Positions 27,847 to 38,566 are shown, numbered from the stretch's first letter. The stretch: DNA of 64,000 nt from an uncultured Eubacteriales bacterium (GCA_949031345.1 CARNVA010000002.1:56722-120721); one strand, 5' to 3'. The notes: a model not told the origin generated them from the letters alone. A program made the numbers and translations.

Positions 27847-27888
27847 AGTCAGAAGGTGTCTAATCACTGTGCAAAGGGTTAATCGACT
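27847..27888 (-). promoter_or_regulatory. Structured rpsO leader, possible S15 autoregulatory element
   Basis: The rpsO 5' UTR can close an AGTC / GACT helix around an inner segment with several short pairings, between the promoter and the ribosome site. S15 is known to bind its own leader in Firmicutes and other bacteria. The fold was not computed, so the assignment rests on position and eye-read pairing. Confidence 0.4.
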
Positions 27889-27893
27889 TTGTA

Positions 27894-27922
27894 AGTATAT
27901 CACAACAAATTTCATTTGTCTA
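27894..27922 (-). promoter_or_regulatory. Predicted rpsO promoter
   Basis: Minus strand: -35 TAGACA (27922-27917), 17-base spacer, -10 TATACT (27899-27894); five of six matches in each box. Confidence 0.7.
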
Positions 27923-27963
27923 GCATTTTTTAAAAAATCTCAATTTTTCATTATAAAAACATG

Positions 27964-29370
27964 CTATTTATAAAATTCTCTTTTCTTTTCTAAAAGTTCG
28001 TCAATTCTCGCAATATAATCTTCAATAAATTTTACATTTGCTAGTCTTTCTATGCGGTTTTCAATATTAAATACACGCTTGCTTATCGCTCCTGCCCCAA
28101 TACCTATTATAGTATTCGTCTCTTCCATGCTTTCAATATTGAATACGCACAAATGATTATCTCTGAAATAACCCACATTTTCAAGACCCTTAAGCTGATT
28201 TTTTTGCCTGTAAAGATAATATGGTTTATAACCGTTCTTTGCAAGCTCACTTTCAGCATAATCAATCATTTTGTCAACATCCCTCTCATCTACAAGAGAC
28301 TTGTTATCTCTTAGTAAAGCTCCATTTTTAATCGACAATGTATGAACAGTGATATTATGCGGCGCAAGCTCTAAAAGTGTGTTGATTGTTCTTTTAAATA
28401 TACCAAGTTTTTCGCCTGGAAGCCCAGCAATGATATCCATGTTGACTTCCATATCGCGTTCGAGCGCCCAAGTATAAGCATCCAAAACTTGACTGTTTTT
28501 TTGCTTTCTTCCAATTCTTTTTAAAGTTGCCTCGCAAAAAGTTTGAGGATTGATTGAAATTCTTGTTATTCCATTTTTCTTTAGCACATCAAGTTTTTCA
28601 GGTGTTATCGTATCTGGCCTTCCACATTCTACAGTAAACTCTTTTACCGGAAATTTAAGCTTATTAAGCAGTCTGTCAAGTTGACTTGGATTAAGCACCG
28701 ACGGCGTTCCACCACCGATATAAATATTTCTTACTATATATGCCTTCTTATTTATTATATCTTTGACTGCGTCAATTTCTTTGATGAGACAATCTATATA
28801 CTCTTCAACCCTTTTTTCAACTCGAGAAAGTTCGCTTGAAATAAACGAGCAATACAGACATCTTGATGGACAAATAGGAATGTTGATATAAATATCAATT
28901 AAATTATCATTTCTGATAATTCCCCTTTGATTTTTCAAGATTTGCCCGACTAGCCTTGCTTTAGAATTTGAAACAAAATAGTCTCTTTCTATTATTTCTG
29001 GAATTATATGTTCTTTTGCTTCACCATATCTTACTAAGTCTCTCGCAAACTTGGTCGGTCTTACACCTGTAAGCGAGCCCCAGCTTAACGACAATTTATA
29101 TTCTTTTGAAATAATCTTATAAAGATGGTTTTTCACCATTCTTTTTTTGTATGACTTTTTTCGCAGCGGAGTAAAACTTCCATCAATACTGTAATCAAAG
29201 TTATATTCCCTATTATTGCCATTTATTATAAGCTCAAACCTATCATGAACAAGCCCAGACTCTTCTATCTCTTCGTGCCTTATCTCATCCTCAATTTCAG
29301 TCAACCCAAACAACTTAATAAGGTCTTGAAATTCAATAAGATAATCTTCTACATTTGTTTTTATTACCAT
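27964..29370 (-). CDS. hemZ: HemZ-type radical SAM protein (coproporphyrinogen III oxidase-like)
   Basis: This radical SAM enzyme belongs to the HemN-like HemZ group, proposed to act in anaerobic haem synthesis; true activity of HemZ is uncertain. The 468-residue protein has a lineage-specific N-terminal domain (about 1-165, with WGSLTGVRPTKFARDL) and the cluster motif CPSRCLYC at about 172-179 (C-X3-C-X2-C), followed by IYIGGGTPSVL and INPQTF. Its ATG overlaps the end of rel (CAATGGTAA). No other haem gene is in the window, and the organism may lack haem, so a tRNA or other radical SAM role is possible. Confidence 0.86.
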   Translation of the reverse strand: MVIKTNVEDYLIEFQDLIKLFGLTEIEDEIRHEEIEESGLVHDRFELIINGNNREYNFDYSIDGSFTPLRKKSYKKRMVKNHLYKIISKEYKLSLSWGSLTGVRPTKFARDLVRYGEAKEHIIPEIIERDYFVSNSKARLVGQILKNQRGIIRNDNLIDIYINIPICPSRCLYCSFISSELSRVEKRVEEYIDCLIKEIDAVKDIINKKAYIVRNIYIGGGTPSVLNPSQLDRLLNKLKFPVKEFTVECGRPDTITPEKLDVLKKNGITRISINPQTFCEATLKRIGRKQKNSQVLDAYTWALERDMEVNMDIIAGLPGEKLGIFKRTINTLLELAPHNITVHTLSIKNGALLRDNKSLVDERDVDKMIDYAESELAKNGYKPYYLYRQKNQLKGLENVGYFRDNHLCVFNIESMEETNTIIGIGAGAISKRVFNIENRIERLANVKFIEDYIARIDELLEKKREFYK

Positions 29371-31466
29371 TGTTCGCTCCTGTAAACGCTTGTCACATTT
29401 TTCAAGTTTTTAATAGAGTTTATCACTTTGTTAAGCTCTTCTTTATTTTTTACATCAACCGCCAAATTACATAAGAAATTATCACCCACATCCTTTGCTT
29501 CAAAGCCTTTAATTGCAATTTTGAGACCTGTAATAAGGTTTGTAAGTCTGCCAATGTTGTTGTCAGATTTGATGGCAACAACTTTAATATTTGCTGTAAA
29601 TGTCGCATCTTCTTTATTTTGCCATTGTGCATCAATCAAGCGGTCATTTTCAAGATATGCAAGGTTTGGACAATTGCATCTATGAATTGTCACCCCTCTT
29701 CCTCGAGAAATATAACCTATAATATCATCCCCCTCAATAGGACTGCAGCAGCGTGCAAATCTTACAAGCATTCCACTGTCTCCATCGACAAGCACTCCAT
29801 CTTTATTTCGTTTAAGATGCACCACACTATCAAGTTTTGGAAGAGTTTTTACTTCGTTGTTGTAAAGCGTAACCAACCTGCTTAAAAGACTTGCCGCAGA
29901 AAGCGAGCCAGAGCCAATTGCAGCATACAACTCTTCAATTGTCTCCATGTTATATTTTTTAAGCGTTTCAGCCAAATTCTTTTCAGTCAAAAGTTGAGAA
30001 GAATTAAATCCACGATCTTGCATTGCTTGGTTGAACATAGATTTTCCAAGCTTAATGTTTTCGTCTTTTAATTCATTCTTGAAAAAGGCTTTAATCTTGC
30101 TTCTCGCACTTGCCGTTTTGATTACTTTAAGCCAATCTCTTGAAGGCCCTTTTGAATGCTGATTGGTAATAATTTCAACAATGTCACCATTTCGAAGTGC
30201 CGTCGTGAAAGGTTTTAGTTGACCATTTATCTTTGCACCAACGCATTTATTTCCGATATCAGAGTGAATAGCATAAGCAAAATCTATAACAGTCGAGCCC
30301 TGAGGAAACTCCATAACTCTGCCTTTTGGAGTTTGAACAACAAGTATCCCCTCATACAAGTCACTTTTAAGAGTTTCAATAAAGTCTTCATTTGACATAT
30401 TTTGTGCATTATCAATTGTTTGCCTAAACCATGTCATACGCTTGTCAAAGGCATCTTGCTTGCTCTTCTTTTCTTTGTAAAGCCAATGCGAATAAACACC
30501 ATATTCAGACTCTCTGTTCATTTCAACCGTTCTTATTTGCACCTCAAGCGGATGTTGATTTTCTACAATTATGGTTGCGTGAAGAGATTGATATCCATTT
30601 GGCTTTGGATTGGCGATATAGTCTTTTACACGACCTAACATTGGCTTGTAAATGCCATGGATTTTTCCAAGCACGGCATAACATTCTTCAACAGAGTTTA
30701 CAATAACCCTCATTGCAAGTATGTCATAAATTTGACTTAATTCAAGATTTTTATTATGAAGCTTGTTAAAAATAGAAGAAATATGCTTAATTCGGCTCAT
30801 TATTTGACCGTCTATTTTAAGCTCATCAAGTATTGCTTGAAGTTTGCCTTTTGTAAGCTCAAGCTGTTTTCTGTTTTCTTCCTCTTCACTTTCAATTGTC
30901 AATTTAAGTCTGGCATATTCTTCAGGATATTCCAGTCTTACGACATTGTCATAAAGCATTTGCTTTAATGAGTCAAGCCCTAAACGCTCTGAAAGTGGCA
31001 CATGCATATCTCGCACCTGTTTGACAAACTGCTTTTCAGATTCAGAAAGCGGATTATTGAGCACTGAAATATCATAATAAATGCCAAAAAGCTTTATAAT
31101 TACCACTCGCAAATCTTTGCTCATTACAAGAAAAAGGCGTTTAATATCTTCTATTTCTTCACTTGGCGTAAGTTGATTTATGTCTTTAATTTTTTTAAAT
31201 TCGTTTATCATTTCACGCTCTTCTTCACCCAACTTTTGAGCAAGATTGTCAGCTTCTTCGGGGTAAAACTTATAAAATTGATAATTCAAAAAGGCAAGCA
31301 TTGACGCTTTGTCAAGTTTTGTCTTGATAATAAGTTGACTTATATTAAAAATTCTAGAATGATTGATGTCATGCTTTAAAATTTCTTTTAAAAGCATCAA
31401 TTCTTCATTATTAAACTGATAAGCATTATTAAGCAGGTTTAATGTCTGCTCTTCCAAATTTTCCAT
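29364..31466 (-). CDS. rel: RelA/SpoT-family (p)ppGpp synthetase with a degenerate hydrolase domain
   Basis: Rel makes the alarmone (p)ppGpp. In this 700-residue protein the synthetase appears intact: R225-I-K, D248 in IYDILAMRVI, R279-V-K-D282, KPNGYQSLH with Y292, and E308 in LEVQIRT. The RXKD motif is the kind found in bifunctional Rel. TGS (GRVMEFPQGSTVIDFAYAIHS) and a C-terminal ACT domain follow. The N-terminal HD hydrolase domain has lost its catalytic residues: the first His is Asn41, the HD pair is Asn61-Tyr62, and the later Asp/Asn pair is Gly128 and Asp132. It overlaps recJ by 38 bases and hemZ by seven. Confidence 0.93.
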   Translation of the reverse strand: MENLEEQTLNLLNNAYQFNNEELMLLKEILKHDINHSRIFNISQLIIKTKLDKASMLAFLNYQFYKFYPEEADNLAQKLGEEEREMINEFKKIKDINQLTPSEEIEDIKRLFLVMSKDLRVVIIKLFGIYYDISVLNNPLSESEKQFVKQVRDMHVPLSERLGLDSLKQMLYDNVVRLEYPEEYARLKLTIESEEEENRKQLELTKGKLQAILDELKIDGQIMSRIKHISSIFNKLHNKNLELSQIYDILAMRVIVNSVEECYAVLGKIHGIYKPMLGRVKDYIANPKPNGYQSLHATIIVENQHPLEVQIRTVEMNRESEYGVYSHWLYKEKKSKQDAFDKRMTWFRQTIDNAQNMSNEDFIETLKSDLYEGILVVQTPKGRVMEFPQGSTVIDFAYAIHSDIGNKCVGAKINGQLKPFTTALRNGDIVEIITNQHSKGPSRDWLKVIKTASARSKIKAFFKNELKDENIKLGKSMFNQAMQDRGFNSSQLLTEKNLAETLKKYNMETIEELYAAIGSGSLSAASLLSRLVTLYNNEVKTLPKLDSVVHLKRNKDGVLVDGDSGMLVRFARCCSPIEGDDIIGYISRGRGVTIHRCNCPNLAYLENDRLIDAQWQNKEDATFTANIKVVAIKSDNNIGRLTNLITGLKIAIKGFEAKDVGDNFLCNLAVDVKNKEELNKVINSIKNLKNVTSVYRSEQW

Positions 31467-33828
31467 TTTTTGCCTCTCCTTTTAGAGTCTCTTTTAACAG
31501 AATTATATTATTGTAAATTTTTGATTGATTAAGCTCTACCTTAATGCTGGAATTGATTTTTATAAGGTTGTTTTTTTCTTCATCAATAGAAAGTATTCCA
31601 AGCTCGTTAAACACCATAAGAGCCGCATAGAAGGTGAAAAAGGAAACTTGTTCTGTAATTTTTGTCGAATCATATAAATTAAACAAATTTGTCACTGTTT
31701 TTCCATTAAATTTCAAAAGCTCTTTATAAACCTTTCCAAAGCAGTTTCTTGAAACATCAAGTCCTGCAAATTTTCGTGGATCCCCCTCTTTTTCAATTGG
31801 GACAAAAACCTCTGCATCTGTCACCTTATTGAGTGCAGCCAAAAATTTTTCATCAACCACAGGTGAAAGAAAAACTATTCTAGAGAAATTTTTTGCCCAC
31901 GCGATCCCTTTGGGCGCAAGTAAAACTGTGTTATAACCAATAAGCCTATTGTCATAAATACCAAAATGATATATGCTTTGAGTATTGTAATTTTTACAAA
32001 ACTCCACATATTCAAAGCATGAATATGTGACAAAGCATGTTCCAAAAACAGAATTTGTCGTTGCACCTACAAAATTTAAAAGCTCGGTTTTTGGATACAT
32101 CGTATATTTTGCCTCAGCATTGCTTTCATAAGCAAATTGATTCATTTCAATGGCGTTAAGCTTTTTATAAGCATTTTCAACAATAAAACTTCCACCATCA
32201 AATTCAACCACTGTTCCATTTGTGGAATTAGTCTCAAGTTCAAATATAAAAGATTTTTGTCTTGAAAAATTTATCTTAATTAAATTGTCAAGATAATTGA
32301 AATAAACAAGCTTTAAATTGCCGATCTTGATATTTGCATGTTGTGACGCCCTCTTCATAGGGGTAAGCTCCATTTCTTGTGTGGTGATTTTAAATCTTGG
32401 ACGAGGATTTGAACAACCTACAGGCTCTAAAATAGCAAGCTCCTTAATAAACTCATTTGTAATTTCACCAGCTTCAACCTCTTGATCATAATATTCAATT
32501 GGCATAAATACAGAGTCATTGATTTTAGTAAGTGCAAAAGAATTTATCTTTTGTGAAAAAAGTTTGTAATTTTCAAGTTTAAGCGTCAAGCCTGCCGCCA
32601 TAGAGTGACCGCCAAAAGTCACCAAAATGTCTTTCAAAGATGACAAAAGCTCATGAATATTTATATCATCAATGCTTCTTCCAGAGCCGCATAAAAGCTC
32701 ACCTTCTTGCACAAACAAAAACACAGGTTTATGATATTTTTCAACTAGTCTTGAGCATACAATTCCCAGCACACCTTTATCCCAATGCTTTGAGGCAAGC
32801 GTGATAACTCGTTGATTTTTCATATCCACCTTTTTCAAAGCTTTTTCGCAATCATCAAAAATTCGATTGCAAATATCCTGTCTTTTTAAATTGTGTTTTT
32901 TGATTTTATCAAGATACTTCTTAATCGTCACAGGGTCTTTCTCAAGATATATCTTCAAAGAATCACTTGCATCACCCATTCTGCCAGAAGCGTTAAGTTT
33001 TGGCCCAATTTTAAATGAAATGCTTGTCGAATTCGGATTTTTCAAATTCAATCCATACTCTTTAAACATCATTTTAAGTCCTATTGGAAGATATTTTTCA
33101 CAAAGTTTAAAACCTTTTGAAACAATCGTTCTGTTTTCGCCTTTAAGCGGAACAATATCAACTATAGTAGCAATGCTTGCAATTGGAAGATAAGCTTCAG
33201 CCTTTACTTTTCCAAGAAGTGCCTCCGCAAACTTATAAGCAACCCCCGTTCCACAAAGCTCTTTAAAAGGATATTCCTGGCCTTCTTGTTTTGCATTTAC
33301 AACAATAGTATCTGGCAAAATTTCAGGGATTTCATGGTGATCAGTGACAACAATTTCAATTCCCTTTGTCTTTGCATACTCAACCTCATTTGCACAAGAT
33401 ACACCACAATCCACTGTAATAATTAAATTGGGTTGAAAAAGGTCATAGACCTTGTCTATCACTGCATTTGTAAGACCATAACCATCTAAATATCGATTTG
33501 GAAGATAATAATCTGCTTTTATTCCAAATTCAGCCAGTGCGCCAAGCATAATAGCTGTCGCACTTACTCCATCAACATCATAATCGCCAAAGATAACAAC
33601 TTTATCTTTAAGTTCTTTTGCAAGTTTTACTCTATCTACCAAACCTTGCATTCCTTTAAGTAAGAATGGGTCATGCAAAACTTTTGGATTTAAGTATTCT
33701 TCAAATTCTTCCTCACTGCTTATTCCTCTTGAAAGAATAAGGTCACAAATACGAGGTGATAGATTAAACTTTTCTGCAAAATAGTGAACTTTATCGGCGT
33801 TGACATTAAAAAATTTTTTAAAAATCAT
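31429..33828 (-). CDS. recJ: Single-stranded-DNA-specific exonuclease RecJ
   Basis: RecJ degrades single-stranded DNA 5' to 3' in recombination and mismatch repair. The 799-residue protein has the DHH phosphoesterase motifs: VIFGDYDVDGVSATA (motif I, about 74-88), ITVDCGVS (motif II), VVTDHHE (motif III) and the DHHA1 motif FGGHSMAAGLTL (about 405). An OB-type domain and a long C-terminal region follow, as in Bacillus RecJ (about 790 residues). The ribosome site is weak (GAGGTAGGCG). It overlaps rel, and this recJ-rel order is common in Clostridia and Bacilli. Confidence 0.95.
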   Translation of the reverse strand: MIFKKFFNVNADKVHYFAEKFNLSPRICDLILSRGISSEEEFEEYLNPKVLHDPFLLKGMQGLVDRVKLAKELKDKVVIFGDYDVDGVSATAIMLGALAEFGIKADYYLPNRYLDGYGLTNAVIDKVYDLFQPNLIITVDCGVSCANEVEYAKTKGIEIVVTDHHEIPEILPDTIVVNAKQEGQEYPFKELCGTGVAYKFAEALLGKVKAEAYLPIASIATIVDIVPLKGENRTIVSKGFKLCEKYLPIGLKMMFKEYGLNLKNPNSTSISFKIGPKLNASGRMGDASDSLKIYLEKDPVTIKKYLDKIKKHNLKRQDICNRIFDDCEKALKKVDMKNQRVITLASKHWDKGVLGIVCSRLVEKYHKPVFLFVQEGELLCGSGRSIDDINIHELLSSLKDILVTFGGHSMAAGLTLKLENYKLFSQKINSFALTKINDSVFMPIEYYDQEVEAGEITNEFIKELAILEPVGCSNPRPRFKITTQEMELTPMKRASQHANIKIGNLKLVYFNYLDNLIKINFSRQKSFIFELETNSTNGTVVEFDGGSFIVENAYKKLNAIEMNQFAYESNAEAKYTMYPKTELLNFVGATTNSVFGTCFVTYSCFEYVEFCKNYNTQSIYHFGIYDNRLIGYNTVLLAPKGIAWAKNFSRIVFLSPVVDEKFLAALNKVTDAEVFVPIEKEGDPRKFAGLDVSRNCFGKVYKELLKFNGKTVTNLFNLYDSTKITEQVSFFTFYAALMVFNELGILSIDEEKNNLIKINSSIKVELNQSKIYNNIILLKETLKGEAKNGKFGRADIKPA

Positions 33829-33996
33829 TTAAGCGCCTACCTCAAGTCGACAATCTCAATTTAGCATTGTCAACATAAAACTTATAATATAATTATAATT
33901 ATCTTATTTCTTTTAAGCAAGCAAATTTGACAGGAAACTGAAAATAAAATCAAAAGCGATAAAGGAAGCAAGTTTTATTACATAAAAAAATTTGTT

Positions 33997-34024
33997 ATAA
34001 AAAAGCCAACCTTCAGGTTGGTCT
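33997..34024 (-). terminator. Terminator after the zinc-ribbon protein gene
   Basis: Minus strand GACCAACC / GGTTGGC hairpin with a four-base loop followed by TTTTTT. Confidence 0.87.
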
Positions 34025-34028
34025 TATT

Positions 34029-34733
34029 TTAATTTTGATTTTTATATACAATGCGTCTGCAATGTTCACATGTAATTATCCCATCTTCATTGAGTTTTGT
34101 AAGGTTTGCAAATGGAAGCTCCATGTGGCATCCCCCACAAGAATTTCCATTCAATGGCACAAGTACAGGAAAAACATTTTCGCCTCTGCGTTTTCTGTAA
34201 GCTTCCATTATCTTTGTTTCAATCGACTTAGAAAGCTCATCAAGCTTTGCTGCAAGCTCTTGTTTTTGCGTTTCCACTGCTTTGACATCTTCATCATAAG
34301 CTTGTTTTTTCTTTGCAAATTCTTCTTTTGCACTATTAAAAGATTTAATAGTTTTATTAAAGTCTGCAAGAATAGCATTCATATTTTCAGCAAGCGCCGT
34401 TAAGTTTTTCTCCAAGATAACCAAGTTTTGATTAAGTTTGTCTTTTAAAGCTTTCAATTTTTCTACATCTGCTTTAGGCATATTTTCCAAATCTTTCGAC
34501 ATAAATTCTTGCATTTTATCTTCTTGAATTTTAACCTGACCTTTAACCTTTTCAATTTCTTTCAAAAGTTTTCCGGCATTTTCTTCAAGTTTTACAGAAC
34601 GAGCTTGTGCATTTTTCATATTTTCATGAAGTTCGTTTGCAGCCTTCTTATTTTGATTATCTCTCAGCCCTTTTTCTATTTTAAACATCTCTCTATCGAG
34701 AGCTTGATATTTTAAAATCATATCAACCTTCAT
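34029..34733 (-). CDS. Coiled-coil protein with C-terminal C4 zinc ribbon (CT398-like, DUF164)
   Basis: The 234-residue protein is a long antiparallel coiled coil (about 1-190, rich in K, E, L heptads) ending in a zinc ribbon with cysteines in CGGCHMEL (about 200) and CEHCRRIV (about 222). This is the CT398/DUF164 architecture, widespread but of unclear function; members have been linked to transcription (interaction with RpoN) or secretion in Chlamydia. In Firmicutes it commonly sits next to rpoD-dnaG or a Nif3-like gene; here it is directly downstream of rpoD. The ATG has AAGGAG. Confidence 0.85.
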   Translation of the reverse strand: MKVDMILKYQALDREMFKIEKGLRDNQNKKAANELHENMKNAQARSVKLEENAGKLLKEIEKVKGQVKIQEDKMQEFMSKDLENMPKADVEKLKALKDKLNQNLVILEKNLTALAENMNAILADFNKTIKSFNSAKEEFAKKKQAYDEDVKAVETQKQELAAKLDELSKSIETKIMEAYRKRRGENVFPVLVPLNGNSCGGCHMELPFANLTKLNEDGIITCEHCRRIVYKNQN

Positions 34734-34776
34734 AATTTTCTCCTTTCATTTCTTAATAATTCGCATTAAACTTCAA

Positions 34777-35832
34777 TTAAATGAAATCTACAAGCTTTTT
34801 GCTTCTGTTTGGATGCTTTAATTTTCTAAGCGCCTTAGCTTCTATCTGACGAATACGCTCTCTAGTAACACTAAATTCACGACCAACCTCTTCCAAAGTC
34901 TTGCTCTTTCCGTCAATAAGCCCATATCTCTCACGAATAACTTGTTGTTCTCTTGGTGTAAGTGTATCAATAACTGACAGAAGTTGTTCATGCAACAATT
35001 TTTGCGTAGCAATTTCCATTGGACTTTTTGCAGATTCATCTTCAATAAAGTCGCTCATCTTGCTGTCTTCCTCTTCACCAATTGGTGTTTCAAGAGAAAT
35101 TGGGTCGAGTGCACTTTTTTTAATCTCAACAACCTTAGCTTCGCTTATTCCCATAGCTTCAGCAACTTCTTCCATGGTCGGTTCTCTTGAAAGTTGTTGA
35201 GTAAGCTGTCTTACAGTCCTTGAATATCTATTGATAGTTTCTACCATGTGCACAGGAAGTCTTATTGTCCTTGATTGGTCAGCAATGGCACGAGTTATGG
35301 CCTGTTTTATCCACCATGTAGCATAAGTTGAAAAACGGAAACCTTTTGTATAATCAAATTTTTCAACAGCTCTTAAAAGCCCCATGTTTCCCTCTTGAAT
35401 TAAATCAAGAAAAGAAAGTGAATTTGTGCTTGCCCAGCGTTTTGCAATTGAAACTACAAGTCTAAGGTTTGCTTGACACAATCTTGCCTTAGCCTCAGCA
35501 TTTCCATCCAAAATCTTCTTTGCAAGCTCAACCTCTTCTTCAGCTGTAAGAAGTGGCACCTTCCCAATATCTTTTAGATACATTTTTACAGGGTCGTCGA
35601 CTGACATAAATCCAGTAAACTCAAGCTCTTCATTTTCAATTTCGCTTTCTTCTGTTGATTTCAAAATTTTAATAGAATGACTTTCAATTTTTTTTATAAA
35701 TTTTTGAATTTCAAGCGCAGAAAGGTCATATTTTAAAAGCCTAAAATAGACTTCTTCTTCATTGATAGATCCCTTCTTAGCCGCAACATCAAAAATCTTT
35801 TTCATCTCTAAGTCAACTTTATTATCTGACAT
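34777..35832 (-). CDS. rpoD: RNA polymerase primary sigma factor (SigA/RpoD)
   Basis: The housekeeping sigma factor. The 351-residue protein has a short region 1.1, region 1.2 ([17 protein letters not shown]), region 2 ([47 protein letters not shown]), region 3 and region 4.2 ([30 protein letters not shown]). The ATG at 35832 has GGAGG and overlaps the end of dnaG by 11 bases. This is the macromolecular synthesis operon order dnaG-rpoD. Confidence 0.97.
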   Translation of the reverse strand: MSDNKVDLEMKKIFDVAAKKGSINEEEVYFRLLKYDLSALEIQKFIKKIESHSIKILKSTEESEIENEELEFTGFMSVDDPVKMYLKDIGKVPLLTAEEEVELAKKILDGNAEAKARLCQANLRLVVSIAKRWASTNSLSFLDLIQEGNMGLLRAVEKFDYTKGFRFSTYATWWIKQAITRAIADQSRTIRLPVHMVETINRYSRTVRQLTQQLSREPTMEEVAEAMGISEAKVVEIKKSALDPISLETPIGEEEDSKMSDFIEDESAKSPMEIATQKLLHEQLLSVIDTLTPREQQVIRERYGLIDGKSKTLEEVGREFSVTRERIRQIEAKALRKLKHPNRSKKLVDFI

Positions 35833-37621
35833 AAAATTCCTCCAATTTTTTCTCACGCAATGCCTTATTCAAGGCGTTTAATTTTTCAGCAATCTTCTTC
35901 CGTTCTTCCTTATCAGAAGATGCTTTAAATGCTTCTGTAAGCTCTGTTTGTTTTTTCACAAGCTCACCACTTGCAATAAGCCAAACACATTCATCAAAAT
36001 ATCGTTTATCTGCATTTTCATATTCACCAAAATCAATTCCCAAACAATCTTTCAAAAGCGGAATTTCTTCCACATCAAAATAATCATAATATGACGAAAC
36101 AGGAATGCCTTTTAATGCATATTCAATTATCTCTGCCTGTCGAGGCAAAAGCTTTTTATAATCTATGTTTTTGTTTACAAACGGCTTCTTAAATATAAGC
36201 GAGCCCACAATAAACCTTATAGCCCTAATATTCCCATTTTCTCGTGCAGTTAAAACACTTTCAGCCACTTTTTCTGGTATTTTTTTTATTGTTGGCTTTT
36301 TAAGTTTTTCAAGGTCTCTTCGCAGCACATCAATAGGTATTGTTGTCAAATCTCGAAGCTTCTCAAGATATACCTCTTCTTCGCTGTTTGAGTTTAGTTT
36401 GCTTATGATTTCAATAGCGCTTTTTGCAAATTTTCCCTTTTCATCAGCATGTTGAAGATTATATTTTTTAAGCTCTGTCGCTATCATAAAATCGGTTGTA
36501 GGTTGAGCATTATCAATAAGCATTTTCAAGGCTTCTGCCCCCTGCTGCCTCAAAATTTCATCAGGGTCATGCTTGTCCGGTATAGAAGCAACGGTCACAT
36601 TGAAACCTTCTTCTTTTAAAATATCAATGCTTCTTAATGTAGCTTTTATTCCCGCCTCATCACCATCAAAACATAATACAACATTATTTGAAAGTTTCTT
36701 AAGCTCTTTTGCATTTTCTTTCGTGAGCGCCGTTCCCATGCAGGCAACAGTTGATTTAAAACCAGCCCTATGCATTGCCATAACATCAATTTGACCTTCA
36801 ACAATAATAATTCTGTCAAGACCACTTTTTTGCTTCAAAGCTTTGACAAGGTTTATTCCAAAAACAACTCTGCCCTTCTGAAATACAATGGTCTCTGCTG
36901 TATTTTTATATTTCGCGTAATCAGTCTTTTCAAGCACTCTGGCACTGAAACCAACACACTCATTGAAGGAGTTGAAAATTGGAAATACAAGCCTATCTGC
37001 CATTACATCATAATAATGATCTCCCTTTGCCTGATTTTCACTGTTTTCTTTTTTTTGCGCAACTCCAGCATCAAGCATTTCCTTATATGTAAATCCCTGC
37101 CTTCTTAAAAATTCTATAAGCTCGCTCCAACCAAGCGAATATCCAATTTTAAAGTCTTCCAGCTCATGTCGCGTAAATCCACGCTGTTTGAGATATTCTT
37201 GAGCTTTCTTTGCCTGAGGAAGAAAGAGATTTTCTTGATAATGTTTGTAAGTCACATCTAAAAGTTTTAAGACCCTTTCTTTAAGCTGTTTTCGTTCTTT
37301 CACTTCAGCATCTCCAGTAAACTGAGGTACCTCCATATTTGCATTCTTAGCAAGCAATTCAACAGCTTCTGAGAAATCGCAAGACTCGTATTTCTGAACA
37401 AAAGAAATCACGTCTCCGCTTTCTTTGCATCCAAAGCAATAAAAGAAGCCTTCATCTTCACTAACAGTAAAAGACGGAGTTTTTTCATTGTGAAATGGAC
37501 AACAAGCCCAATATTTCCCGCCTTTTTTTTCAAGATGAACATATTTCCCAATAATAGATACAATATTATTCTTTTGTTTTAATTCATATAAAAAATCTGT
37601 TTGATAACCTTTATTTTGCAC
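35822..37621 (-). CDS. dnaG: DNA primase DnaG
   Basis: DnaG makes RNA primers at replication forks. The 599-residue protein has the N-terminal zinc finger ([25 protein letters not shown], about 41-65, a CHC2 type), the TOPRIM domain with [16 protein letters not shown] (about 264) and LCFDGDEAG (about 310), and a C-terminal DnaB-interaction region. The start is GTG at 37621: a TAG precedes it directly in frame, and the N-terminus then fits the family. The ribosome site is weak (AAGGG, ten bases away). Confidence 0.95.
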   Translation of the reverse strand: MQNKGYQTDFLYELKQKNNIVSIIGKYVHLEKKGGKYWACCPFHNEKTPSFTVSEDEGFFYCFGCKESGDVISFVQKYESCDFSEAVELLAKNANMEVPQFTGDAEVKERKQLKERVLKLLDVTYKHYQENLFLPQAKKAQEYLKQRGFTRHELEDFKIGYSLGWSELIEFLRRQGFTYKEMLDAGVAQKKENSENQAKGDHYYDVMADRLVFPIFNSFNECVGFSARVLEKTDYAKYKNTAETIVFQKGRVVFGINLVKALKQKSGLDRIIIVEGQIDVMAMHRAGFKSTVACMGTALTKENAKELKKLSNNVVLCFDGDEAGIKATLRSIDILKEEGFNVTVASIPDKHDPDEILRQQGAEALKMLIDNAQPTTDFMIATELKKYNLQHADEKGKFAKSAIEIISKLNSNSEEEVYLEKLRDLTTIPIDVLRRDLEKLKKPTIKKIPEKVAESVLTARENGNIRAIRFIVGSLIFKKPFVNKNIDYKKLLPRQAEIIEYALKGIPVSSYYDYFDVEEIPLLKDCLGIDFGEYENADKRYFDECVWLIASGELVKKQTELTEAFKASSDKEERKKIAEKLNALNKALREKKLEEFYVR

Positions 37622-37810
37622 CTAAAAATATCCCTTGTAAATAATATACTATAAAAAATCAAAAATTCCTTTTTATTATTTAAAAATAATTAAAAATGTT
37701 TTTTAAAGGACAAAATCAAACAAATTTTTAAAATAATTAAACTTTAAACCTTATACGCTTTTAATGACTTTGATTAAATAAAACAAAGAGAAATACTCGC
37801 TTTTTAATTA

Positions 37811-38527
37811 TCAGATTAAATTTCCATGAAAATATATTTCTGGCACCTTGCCTACAATTACACTTTCGCACAACATTACCTCAAGCTCAGTTTTAAAATT
37901 TTGAGTTTTTGCTGGCAAAATCATGCCTATACCCGCATTTACAACAAAATATAATTGATGAAGTGTTTGATTTATTCCAGCAGAAATAAAGCGTGAGTTG
38001 ATTTTTGTATTCACTGTTCCAATTGGTACTAGATTGATCGAAACATTTGAGCCAATTCCATACAAAAAAGGTATGCCAGTAAATGTACCCAATGATATTT
38101 CAATTTTTTCATTGTTTATTTTATTAAACTTATCTTGCACACCTTTAGTAATTTTCCTAACCAAAATATTCATTTCGATTGTGTTTATCTCAATTAAGTC
38201 AACTGTGTTGCTATCAGAATACTTTACAATCGCTAAATCACTGTATGAAACACCTTCTTCAAGCAAAGTATCCCCGACAACTTCGCTTATTGCTGAAGTC
38301 GCAATGGAACGAACTCGCTCTTCACTTAAACTTGCAATGATAGGACAAACAACTTTGTAATAATAAAAAATAAAAACTCCTATTAACGCAAGAAACACAA
38401 AAATGGCCACCCTAAATTTCCTTTTGGCTGACCACTTAACTTTTGTTCTATTTTGCTTAACACAATTCACACAATAGATATATGCTTTAAGATTAAAAAA
38501 ATTGACAAAATCAATATATTGTGTCAT
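37811..38527 (-). CDS. yunB: Sporulation protein YunB
   Basis: YunB is a mother-cell (SigE) sporulation protein of Bacillus and Clostridia of unknown activity. The 238-residue protein has a charged N-terminus, one membrane helix (about 39-60) and an extracytosolic domain with the family sequences ISLGTFTGIPFLYGIGS and VNTKINSRFISAGINQTLHQLYF. No ribosome site precedes the ATG at 38527; the true start may be a nearby downstream codon, since family members begin closer to the membrane helix. It lies 39 bases after spoVAE on the same strand. Confidence 0.85.
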   Translation of the reverse strand: MTQYIDFVNFFNLKAYIYCVNCVKQNRTKVKWSAKRKFRVAIFVFLALIGVFIFYYYKVVCPIIASLSEERVRSIATSAISEVVGDTLLEEGVSYSDLAIVKYSDSNTVDLIEINTIEMNILVRKITKGVQDKFNKINNEKIEISLGTFTGIPFLYGIGSNVSINLVPIGTVNTKINSRFISAGINQTLHQLYFVVNAGIGMILPAKTQNFKTELEVMLCESVIVGKVPEIYFHGNLI

Positions 38528-38566
38528 ATATGCAAGACATAATACAATATTTTAAGCTATTATGCG

